DNA of 64,000 nucleotides from Bythopirellula goksoeyrii. GTDB lineage: Bacteria > Planctomycetota > Planctomycetia > Pirellulales > Lacipirellulaceae. Position 1 is the stretch's first letter. Every line of letters begins with the position of its first letter. Shown here one piece after another: positions 34,736 to 42,372 of this stretch. Made by a program: the position numbers and the translations under genes. Under the pieces are notes generated by a model, which did not search any database, was not told the DNA's origin, and saw nothing but the letters and a program-made list of their open reading frames with translations. The stretch spans positions 5,839,257 to 5,903,256 of the forward strand of contig NZ_CP042913.1 in assembly GCF_008065115.1 (NCBI RefSeq), written 5' to 3'.

Positions 34736-36337
34736 TCACTGCGTCCCAGTTACCCCCTTCGCCGCATCAGGGTTGTCGATCCTCACCATCAGCCACTGCT
34801 GGGTACTGCCGTCGGCAAAGTGCACCAAGGCCTGCGTCTCGTTCATGGTGAGATTTTGCAGCCCTGTTTCCATGATCGGCGTGTTTTTGCCAGTAACAGT
34901 CCATGCCGCGCGTTGACTTTCCTTGTCGACCATGCCTTCGAGCGATTCAGTTTTTCCCGTGGTTTTATTCTGATAAGTGCCCGCGATAATTCCTTCCTTG
35001 CTCACAGCAAGTTGTAGGAACATATTCGGCAAGGCACTACTATTGTCGTCGACGGTCATCGCAAACACGCCTAACGGCATCCACTCGGTATCCGCTGGCG
35101 GCTCTTCCGGCGCGCTCGCCGCTAGCTCCTCCGCTTGTTGGCAATACTCAGGCGATGAATATGTAGCCTCGTCGGCATACATAGTGCCTGTGTCCGACGA
35201 GTATCCACTACTCCCACCGCTACCGTAATCGTAGTAGTAACCGGATCCCCAATTCCATGGCATAAAAGCCGACACCGTAGACCAGGCAGCCCAACTCCAG
35301 AAGATAGGATTCTGATGGAAGTTGACATACGCATTGGGGTGTTCGCGCCAGAAGTCTTCAAATAGGTGATTTTCGTCAAACTCGTCGCTGATCGCATCCC
35401 GGATGGAATCGGCACGATCGCCCCGCTGTTGCTGACGATCCGTGCGACGATCTCCACGACCTTCGGCCAAGCTCGCACGATAGTCGCCACGATTTTCAAC
35501 CCGCGCCGCCTGTTGGTCACCACGTCCTGACACGCGGTCTTGTCGGTTGTCCGAAGCGAAGTCACGATTCTCGCCGCGGCTGTCGCGTATGTCCGAACGA
35601 GTATCGGTGCGATCGCCGATCCGATCGGCTCGATCGCCGGCAATCGAGCCCTCCCCCGCACGATCCGCAAAAGTATTGGCACGCTCGCCTGCCTGAACAG
35701 CGCGATCAGCCAGTTGACCGGCGCGGTCTCCCGCGACGCCTTGAGCTCGATTAGAGACTTGGCCAGCGCGATTACCGGCGATCGCTCCCGTTGCCGCGCC
35801 TACCCCCGCTACAGCTGCCGCTTGACCGCCACCTTGGAAGAAGTCGACTACCGCCCTGTTCCCACCTGCCGGAAGAGTGCCTGCCGAGGGTCTCCCCGCC
35901 CCCATTCCGGGCCGCGCGCCCTGAGATGGAATATTCAGGAAGTTATTAAGCTGCCCCGCGCTGGGTCGCCCACCACCTGCGATGTTACCCGGTCCGGGCC
36001 GACCGCCGGCCCCTGTTCCCGGGCGCCCGCCGACACCTGTGCCAGGCCGCGCACCACCTTGACGGCTGCCAATTGCCCCCGTACTAGGTCTGGCCCCGGC
36101 ACTGGGTCGCGACGTGCTCGGGCGAGACATGCTCTGCCGCGGTGCTGATGGCCGGCTCATTGATGGTGAGCGACTCATCGATCCGCCGCGGTACCCGCCG
36201 CCACCGCTCATCGAGCGGCCACCACCGCCGCCTCGGCCTCCACCTCCACCCCCTCGACCACCACGGGCAAAGGCATCCAGAGGGCAAATAAGTGTCGCAC
36301 TTACCAACACGATCAACAATTGACGAAGCGCAAACAT
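34736..36337 (-). CDS. Gly/Arg/Ser-rich exported protein, downstream copy of a tandem pair
   Basis: A 533-residue exported protein: signal peptide MFALRQLLIVLVSATLICPL, then a Gly/Arg/Ser repeat region (GGRGGGGGG, RPSAGARPST, GGRPGTGAGG), an alternating NRA/GDRA region (about 180-290; RAGQVSNRAQGVAGDRAGQL) and the conserved half: NHLFEDFWREHPNAYV, FWSWAAWSTVSAFMPWNWG, then SSPEYCQQAEELAASAPEEP, ending in a 100-residue beta domain (MFLQLAVSKEGIIAGTYQ, LEGMVDKESQRAAWTVTG). The C-terminal half closely matches the neighbour at 36504. Low-complexity DNA makes it difficult to assemble. I know no named family; role likely cell-surface or matrix. Confidence 0.8.
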   Translation of the reverse strand: MFALRQLLIVLVSATLICPLDAFARGGRGGGGGGRGGGGGRSMSGGGGYRGGSMSRSPSMSRPSAPRQSMSRPSTSRPSAGARPSTGAIGSRQGGARPGTGVGGRPGTGAGGRPGPGNIAGGGRPSAGQLNNFLNIPSQGARPGMGAGRPSAGTLPAGGNRAVVDFFQGGGQAAAVAGVGAATGAIAGNRAGQVSNRAQGVAGDRAGQLADRAVQAGERANTFADRAGEGSIAGDRADRIGDRTDTRSDIRDSRGENRDFASDNRQDRVSGRGDQQAARVENRGDYRASLAEGRGDRRTDRQQQRGDRADSIRDAISDEFDENHLFEDFWREHPNAYVNFHQNPIFWSWAAWSTVSAFMPWNWGSGYYYDYGSGGSSGYSSDTGTMYADEATYSSPEYCQQAEELAASAPEEPPADTEWMPLGVFAMTVDDNSSALPNMFLQLAVSKEGIIAGTYQNKTTGKTESLEGMVDKESQRAAWTVTGKNTPIMETGLQNLTMNETQALVHFADGSTQQWLMVRIDNPDAAKGVTGTQ

Positions 36338-36503
36338 GGACTAATTCCCTATGTTAATAGCGATCATTCGATTGATCCACATGCAATCTCGACTACCATC
36401 GATACTAAAGCTAGCGGACCATGAGAGTGGGCACAGTTATAACCGCGAGCCGAGGGGTTTTGCACACCACGGCTTGCGTCAGCAATTTGTCTCAGCCGCC
36501 TCG

Positions 36504-37937
36504 CTACTGAGGTGTCGTCGATTGACCACCAGTCTGGGTATCCTCCGGTTTCGCCACCCTCACCAAGAGCCAATTCTGCGTCGTTCCATCGGCGAAGTGA
36601 ACCAGCGCTGGCGTCTCGTTCATGGTCAGGTTTTGCAGGCCCGTCTCCATGATCGGAGTATTCTTGCCGGTGACAGTCCAGGCTACCCGCTGGCTTTCCT
36701 GATCGACCATCCCCTCGAGCGATTCCGTCTGACCGGTGGTCTTGTTCTGGTAGGTTCCGGCGATGATGCCCTCCTTGCTCACGGCTAGTTGTAGAAACAT
36801 ATTGGGTATCGAGTTGCTCTTTTCGTCAGCTGCGGCGAAAACTCCCAGGGATAGCCACTCGGTATCGGCGGGCGGCTCTTCAGGCGCGCTGGACGCTAAT
36901 TGTTCTGCCTCTTCGCAGTATTCCGGCGATGAGTACGTTGCTTCATCCGCGTACACGGTTCCTGCGTCACCTGAGGAAGAGGATCCTCCACTGCTGCCGT
37001 AGTCGTAGTAATTGCCTGTTCCCCAATTCCAGGGCATGAATGCCGATACGGTCGAGAAAGCTGCCCAAGACCAGAGAGCGGGGTTCTGCTGGAAGTTCAA
37101 GTAGGCTTGAGGATTGTCACGCCAGAAGTCTTCGAACAAATGATTTTCGTCAAACTGATTGCCAAGTTCATCGCGGATGCTGTCCGCGCGCTCTCCCCTT
37201 TGCTGTTGCCGTTCGGTTTGTCGCTCGCCACGGCCCTCGGCCAAACTCGAGCGATGTTCACCACGACTTTCGACGCGTGCTGATTGGCGGTCACCGCGGT
37301 TCCCGGCACGATTACCGGAGGCAGCAGTGCGGGCGCCTTCGGCACGGACACCAGCTTGACCGGCCCGTGCTCCTGCAACGGCACCGGCACCGGCGCCAGC
37401 AACTGCTACAGCTCCACCGCCACTATGGAAGAAATCAGAGACAGCCGCATTACCACCGGCTGGTCGCGAGCCGACTGACGCGCCTGGTCGCGATCCCTGT
37501 GAAGGCACATTCAAGAAACTATTCAATTGCCCTTGAGAAGGTCTTCCGCTCCCAGCCACGTTACCTGCGCTTGGTCGGCCAGCCGCGCCCGTTGCCGGTC
37601 GTGCACCGGCACTCGCTCCAGGACGTGCTCCAGCGGCACCGCTCGGCCGACTTCCTAGAGCACCTGTGCTCGTTCGCGCTCCACCGGCACTCGGACGAGA
37701 CGAGCTGGGGCGCGATGCGGAGGGGCTGGGTCGCGACTGGCTAGGAGAAGGACGGCTCATCGAAGGGCTGCGACTCATGGATCCCCCTCCGCCTCCACTC
37801 ATTGAGCGGCCACCTCCACCCCCTCCTCGACCCCCTCCACCGCCGCCACGACCTCCACCACCGCGGGCAAAAACGTCAAGTGGACAAACAAGAATGACTA
37901 TCGTGAAGCTTACCAGCAGTATTTTAAGTTTGAACAT
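36504..37937 (-). CDS. Gly/Arg/Ser-rich exported protein, upstream copy of a tandem pair
   Basis: A 477-residue protein parallel to the one at 34736: signal peptide MFKLKILLVSFTIVILVCPL, then Gly/Arg/Ser-rich repeats (GGGRGGGGGGRGG, SRPSPSQSRPSPSAS, RPSAGGARTSTG), a shorter charged region (REHRSSLAEGRGERQTERQQ) and the same conserved half, NHLFEDFWRDNPQAYL, FSTVSAFMPWNWGTG, SSPEYCEEAEQLASSAPEEP and AWTVTGKNTPIMETGLQNL. It differs in the repeat region, which lacks the copy-one NRA/GDRA array, as expected if the repeats expand or shrink. The pair is separated by 166 bases. Confidence 0.8.
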   Translation of the reverse strand: MFKLKILLVSFTIVILVCPLDVFARGGGGRGGGGGGRGGGGGGRSMSGGGGGSMSRSPSMSRPSPSQSRPSPSASRPSSSRPSAGGARTSTGALGSRPSGAAGARPGASAGARPATGAAGRPSAGNVAGSGRPSQGQLNSFLNVPSQGSRPGASVGSRPAGGNAAVSDFFHSGGGAVAVAGAGAGAVAGARAGQAGVRAEGARTAASGNRAGNRGDRQSARVESRGEHRSSLAEGRGERQTERQQQRGERADSIRDELGNQFDENHLFEDFWRDNPQAYLNFQQNPALWSWAAFSTVSAFMPWNWGTGNYYDYGSSGGSSSSGDAGTVYADEATYSSPEYCEEAEQLASSAPEEPPADTEWLSLGVFAAADEKSNSIPNMFLQLAVSKEGIIAGTYQNKTTGQTESLEGMVDQESQRVAWTVTGKNTPIMETGLQNLTMNETPALVHFADGTTQNWLLVRVAKPEDTQTGGQSTTPQ

Positions 37938-38001
37938 AGAAATGCTCCTTAAGCGAAATTGATTCTTTGCGTGCGAGAAAGCCTTCTCCGCTAGCGAGTT
38001 G

Positions 38002-38904
38002 TTATTGTTCAGAAGCGATGCGAGTGATTTTTACTTCCGGCAGATTTGGTAGGATCTCGCCGTCGACATCACGCCCCGTGACCTGCCAGGAGAGCGTCTT
38101 GTCGTCCAATATCTTCATGATATTGATCGACGACGCCTTGCGACCATCGGGCAGTACTGCTGAGGACTCGACAATCCAACTACCGTCCTTGTTGCTCCAA
38201 GTGCCTTCGACGACACCGCCATCGGAATCGAAGGCCCAAGAGTGTATCTTGCCCAACGCGGCGTCCCAGCCGATGAACTGCACTCCCGAAAGTGGTGGCT
38301 CGTTGGCGAGGTCGATGGTGAATGACCGTGTGATGAAATTCTGGTTCTTCGACCATTGGCAGGTGGTTTCGACCCGAGCTTCATCATCCTCGTCGACCCA
38401 CGAGCCGATCAACCATTCGAGCGGCTTGAGTTGCTCGTAATGGGAAGGTGGTGATGTGACCTCCTCTTCACTCACCCGATCCAGCAGCCACTTACCTCCC
38501 TGTTTCACATGAACCGCCTGATAACGGGTAACTTCGGCTACACTCTCAGGCCCCGATACCGTGGCTAACCCATTTTCGACAGCCACATTCGGAGAAACGA
38601 AGTCGATCGATTCCACCTCGACTTCCAGCTTGACATCCTTGGCGTCAGCCAGCAGCGCATCAAACTCTTGCTTGATAGCCTCCAAACCAACGACTTGGTC
38701 ACCAGTGCGAGGATTGGTGTAAACCGCCTCTGGGGACCAATGGGAGGCCAACTCGGCTGAATCATGGGCGTTGAACGCGGCCACATAGGAAGCAATCGCT
38801 TTCTCTATCGCAGCTTTGTCCGCCACAGCGTTGCCCGCAATAGCCGTCGCTGGTCCACACGCCGCGAGGACTACTGCCACACATTTCCAAATCGTTCGCT
38901 TCAT
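38002..38904 (-). CDS. Exported SnoaL-like protein with lipocalin-like C-terminus
   Basis: A 300-residue protein. The ATG at 38904 has GGAGG eight bases upstream. After a signal peptide (MKRTIWKCVAVVLAACGPA) comes a SnoaL/NTF2-like domain (AIASYVAAFNAHDSAELASHW, with DFV... in the sheet), then a second domain (LEWLIGSWVDEDDEARVETT, FTIDLANEPPLSGVQFIGWD, GSWIVESSAVLPDGRKAS, LSWQVTGRDVDGEI) similar to DUF1579-type lipocalin folds. It lies just before the Gly/Arg/Ser-rich pair on the same strand. Catalysis is possible, but scaffold binding of a small ligand is as likely. Confidence 0.8.
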   Translation of the reverse strand: MKRTIWKCVAVVLAACGPATAIAGNAVADKAAIEKAIASYVAAFNAHDSAELASHWSPEAVYTNPRTGDQVVGLEAIKQEFDALLADAKDVKLEVEVESIDFVSPNVAVENGLATVSGPESVAEVTRYQAVHVKQGGKWLLDRVSEEEVTSPPSHYEQLKPLEWLIGSWVDEDDEARVETTCQWSKNQNFITRSFTIDLANEPPLSGVQFIGWDAALGKIHSWAFDSDGGVVEGTWSNKDGSWIVESSAVLPDGRKASSINIMKILDDKTLSWQVTGRDVDGEILPNLPEVKITRIASEQ

Positions 38905-38943
38905 ATCAAAATCCTCCAATGTTGAATTGGCATAATCTACCAC

Positions 38944-39191
38944 TAGCCGGGCGGAGAGATCCGCACCGAATCGATCCTAACCCCACAAAAGAAGTCGGTC
39001 AATCGATACAGTTTCCACATGTTACTCGCAACAAGAAACGATTGGTTGCCCCAAAGTGTGGAGCGCATCTTATCCGCACATCCCAACTGCCAAACAACCT
39101 CAGGTGTGACTCCCGCAGTCCTTCAAGTGAAATCACATTGCTGACCGCGTCAATAAACTATCCGCAGGCTACTGGCCGATTAATCGAATAG
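38944..39191. other. Gap without recognisable gene
   Basis: About 250 bases upstream of the SnoaL-like gene and downstream of the patatin gene, both on the minus strand. Nothing beyond ordinary sequence seen; it should carry the promoter for the SnoaL-like/repeat-protein block. Confidence 0.4.
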
Positions 39192-41039
39192 TCAGCCGTC
39201 GAACGCGGGAAAAAGTTCGGCATCGAGTCGGTGCAAGAGATTCTTAATCTCGGGGATCGCCTCCGTTGTGGCCTGTTCGCCGATCGCTGCTAGCTCGTCG
39301 GTGCGGGTGAACCCAGTCAGCTCGAATCCGGTTACGTCCGGCTCAATGACAAAGTCCGCCGGTTGAACGCCGATCGCATTGATGTTGGTACTTTGAACCT
39401 GAAAACTCCTTAGTATTGTTTGAATCGTTGAGGCAGATCGCATTTGAGAAGCAGGCGTATCCGGCCGGTTTCGGGCGAACTCACTTTCCATTTTCGCAGT
39501 AACACTCACCGCGATGACGAAGTTGCAACCTTTAGCAACGAGCACATCGGCAGGAATATTGTTAATCAATCCACCATCTACCAAAGCTTGGCCAGATCGA
39601 TTAATTGGCGTGGACAACACCGGTAGATTGATGCTTTCGAGAATGCCATGTACCGCATCACCTCCACTCCGTACCACGGATTTGCCTTCGATCAAATCGA
39701 GGGTAACCGTGTGCATCGGCACCGCTAATTGCTCCAAGTCTAAGTCCTTAAGATACTTTCGGAGCATGGGATCAAAGCGACCCATGCGGTATTTGTGCAA
39801 CAAGTACCACTGATCTCCACGAGGAAGTAACCGGAAGAACCAGGAGGGTCGTAGATCATTTACAAAACACTCGACAGCATAATCGGCATCGAGTCCTGCT
39901 GCGTAAACGGTGCCGGTCATCGCTCCGGCGCTAGTGCCAGCAATCATATCCACGGTAATCCCACTCTGCTCTAGCGCCTTGAGTACGCCCAGGTGTGCCA
40001 TTCCGCGTGCAGCGCCGCCCCCAAGCGCTACTCCGATCTTGACACCTCGGACCAGATGGAGGAGTCGTTCAAACCCACTAAATAGGACTTTGCCTTGGTT
40101 AGATACTGGTGAACCGAACGAGACCTTAAGATCTCTCCCGGCCAGATCGCGCAACTCCCTTGCTAATGGGGCGTCTTCTCCGGGCTCAAGTAGCCAGAGA
40201 ATGCAGATTTTGTCGCGCCATGCCGGAGCAAGGGACTCAATCTCCCGCAAAAGTTTTACCGATGCCTGCCAGTTTTGAGACGTCACACACCAGAACGCTA
40301 GGTGACATTTTTCCAAGGTATTGGAGGCAAGTGATAGATCAAAAGTTGTTTTGGTATCGGCGAAAACTTGGCCCGTTTCCAGCCATTGGGCCACTTGCTT
40401 TCGCACTTCATCAACGCTCAAGTCACGCCCGGCTCCAAACATTTGACAGCAGCGGCTCCCCTCGATGGATTCTGCATCTGACTGGTCCGTGAGGACACCA
40501 GGTGTCTCTCCCAATTCGACAAGTCGCTCAAATAGCTTTCGGCTGACAATACGGGTCTCATCAGACTGATGTACGAATGCTACAAATCTCGGACGGGTAG
40601 GGAGTCGGTCATTGAAGATCGTACGCTTAACCGAATCAGCCACCAGTCGCGTAAAATTGGTACGAAACACATCGAACTTCTTAGTTAACTCCAGGCCCCT
40701 TGCATATTCCATCCGGAGTAGTGTGGAGGGATCTTCGGCGATACATTCCATGGGTGTCGGCTCCGCGAGCACAGCAGCTAAGCCCCCGATTTGGTCGCCC
40801 GAACTATGAAATCGCTGAGTGATCACGTTGCCTTGAATGTCTACTAATTCCAGCCTTAGCCGTCCGTGAATGATCAAATACACCGAAGTCATGGGCTCAT
40901 TAGCCCGATGGATAGTATCGCCAGGCTGACAGCGCATGAGTTCTACGGCTTCAGCGATTTCTCGCAAGGCTTCATGATCCAAGCCACGGGAGCAGGGGTG
41001 CAGCTTCAGTAAGTGGATCTTTTCGTCAATCTCGTTCAT
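39192..41039 (-). CDS. Cyclic-nucleotide-binding patatin phospholipase (NTE-like)
   Basis: A 615-residue protein. Residues 15-130 form a cyclic-nucleotide-binding domain (LMRCQPGDTIHRANEPM, VYLIIHGRLRLELV, RFHSSGDQIGGLAAVLAEPT). A linker (about 140-330) has no recognised domain. The patatin lipase domain starts at VALGGGAARGMAHLG (oxyanion loop 338-350), with catalytic Ser370 in AGTSAGAM and Asp488 in ALVDGGLINN. This architecture is that of the NTE family, which hydrolyses lysophospholipids under control of a ligand-binding domain. Its ATG overlaps the stop of the Lnb-like membrane gene by four bases, so the two are coupled. Confidence 0.93.
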   Translation of the reverse strand: MNEIDEKIHLLKLHPCSRGLDHEALREIAEAVELMRCQPGDTIHRANEPMTSVYLIIHGRLRLELVDIQGNVITQRFHSSGDQIGGLAAVLAEPTPMECIAEDPSTLLRMEYARGLELTKKFDVFRTNFTRLVADSVKRTIFNDRLPTRPRFVAFVHQSDETRIVSRKLFERLVELGETPGVLTDQSDAESIEGSRCCQMFGAGRDLSVDEVRKQVAQWLETGQVFADTKTTFDLSLASNTLEKCHLAFWCVTSQNWQASVKLLREIESLAPAWRDKICILWLLEPGEDAPLARELRDLAGRDLKVSFGSPVSNQGKVLFSGFERLLHLVRGVKIGVALGGGAARGMAHLGVLKALEQSGITVDMIAGTSAGAMTGTVYAAGLDADYAVECFVNDLRPSWFFRLLPRGDQWYLLHKYRMGRFDPMLRKYLKDLDLEQLAVPMHTVTLDLIEGKSVVRSGGDAVHGILESINLPVLSTPINRSGQALVDGGLINNIPADVLVAKGCNFVIAVSVTAKMESEFARNRPDTPASQMRSASTIQTILRSFQVQSTNINAIGVQPADFVIEPDVTGFELTGFTRTDELAAIGEQATTEAIPEIKNLLHRLDAELFPAFDG

Positions 41040-42079
41040 GTTAGATACTCTTCACGTTTACCTGTTTCAGCTAATTCATGATCAACTGAAGTTCGATAGC
41101 CAGTTAACTCGCGTCGGAGGTAATCACCAAAGTTGTCGACTGGAGCAGAATTGGCAATGCCATTGATCCAACTCTGTTTCTTCAATGATTCAAACGGCAA
41201 TTCTTGGTCAAGCAGCTGACGATCGTACATAAATCGGTCCAGAGATCCATTGAATAGCATCCTCCAATCCCACTCCATCCGGCCTCGACCCTGTGCGTAG
41301 ATGCTGGTTGTGCAATTAGTCGTCAAACCATGATACCAACGCGGATTTTCTGCTAATGAATTGATGGCATTCACATACTCAAAAAAGAACTCGTGATCGG
41401 TGAGTGCATCCGAGGCAAGGCGATAGAGATACAAGTCGTGGCCTTCCAGGCATTTCGAGCGGCGCAAAATCGCGTCTCGCTCGTCACTGACCACATACAT
41501 GAGCTCTTGCTGGCGGTAGAGGCTACGAATCAAACTGTATTTTTGCCCCACCCGATAGCGGACTTCAATCGAGATACATAACCGACCACTAGACCCAAAA
41601 TCAAAGACGAACATTGGATGACACATCAGAGTAGACCCCCATTGCAATAGGATCGCATCAACCCCGATTAACTGAGAAAGACGATAGGAGCGTGTCTCGA
41701 AACGTGTATCAAAATCTCTGGCACTACGATACTCCGTATTGCGCACGTTTTCGACAGTGATCTCGTCACCCTGCAAACTCACCCGCGCCAACTGCGAAAA
41801 ATTTGGGTCCCATTCCCTGTGCTGCGATGGTTTTTGAAAAAACCACCAACGCAAGAAAAAACCACTCAGAACAAGTATCAAAACAAAGGGTTTCCAGGCA
41901 GGCTGCCAGGAAAGAAATGCAACAATAGCACACACAACCCAAATTGCAGCAAGCACTCCCCCGAACCATGTTGCTCGACCAACATCGAAGAAGATGGCTC
42001 CCGCTATCCACAGCACAAGAATGGATGCGACCAAATACATGAGGCAAGTGATCAACAACCAACCTAGATTGACATCCAT
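41036..42079 (-). CDS. Membrane protein with Lnb/DUF4105-like extracytoplasmic domain
   Basis: A 347-residue protein from the ATG at 42079. Three or four hydrophobic segments near the N-terminus (GWLLITCLMYLVASILVLWI, VLAAIWVVCAIVAFLS, FVLILVLSGFFLRWWFF) are followed by a soluble domain with the DUF4105 signatures: YRSARDFDTRFETRSYRL, FVFDFGSSGRLCISIEVR, YLYRLAS and HGLTTNCTTSIYAQGR, with the conserved NCT. DUF4105 homologues are thought to be periplasmic cysteine-protease-like domains. The upstream TTG at 42193 would add 38 residues of basic sequence with no support. The gene directly precedes and overlaps the patatin. Confidence 0.78.
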   Translation of the reverse strand: MDVNLGWLLITCLMYLVASILVLWIAGAIFFDVGRATWFGGVLAAIWVVCAIVAFLSWQPAWKPFVLILVLSGFFLRWWFFQKPSQHREWDPNFSQLARVSLQGDEITVENVRNTEYRSARDFDTRFETRSYRLSQLIGVDAILLQWGSTLMCHPMFVFDFGSSGRLCISIEVRYRVGQKYSLIRSLYRQQELMYVVSDERDAILRRSKCLEGHDLYLYRLASDALTDHEFFFEYVNAINSLAENPRWYHGLTTNCTTSIYAQGRGRMEWDWRMLFNGSLDRFMYDRQLLDQELPFESLKKQSWINGIANSAPVDNFGDYLRRELTGYRTSVDHELAETGKREEYLT

Positions 42080-42193
42080 TCTAAGTACGATGCTCCATTG
42101 CTTTCTGATCGCTAGTTTCGGCGAATGATTACGAAATGTTCGTCGAAATGAAAGAACGCATCGATCCTTCCTCTGAGTATATAAAGGGGTCAA

Positions 42194-42372
42194 TCGGTCG
42201 GCATTGTCGACCCGGCAGGCCTGCGGGCTCTTAGCCGCAACCCGAAGGGAAGCGCACGCGAGAGTGCATCCCGATCAGCCCTTAGCTTTGAGTACTGTGC
42301 AAGTGAATCATACACGCATAGACTCTAATCTATATCAGAATAAACAATTTATTGCCTGGAAAAACCAATGAG
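42194..42372 (+). other. Gap upstream of the GH9-deacetylase gene
   Basis: GC-rich stretch at about 42214-42290 (CGGCAGGCCTGCGGGCTC, AGCGCACGCGAGAG) with self-complementary bits, then A/T-rich sequence to the start. It looks like a dispersed intergenic element; I could not define its borders. No gene. Confidence 0.4.

Noticed and set aside
35400-35840. Repeats in the Gly/Arg/Ser gene as mobile or CRISPR sequence
   Set aside because: Degenerate and in frame; they encode the NRA/GDRA and REN/RGD segments.
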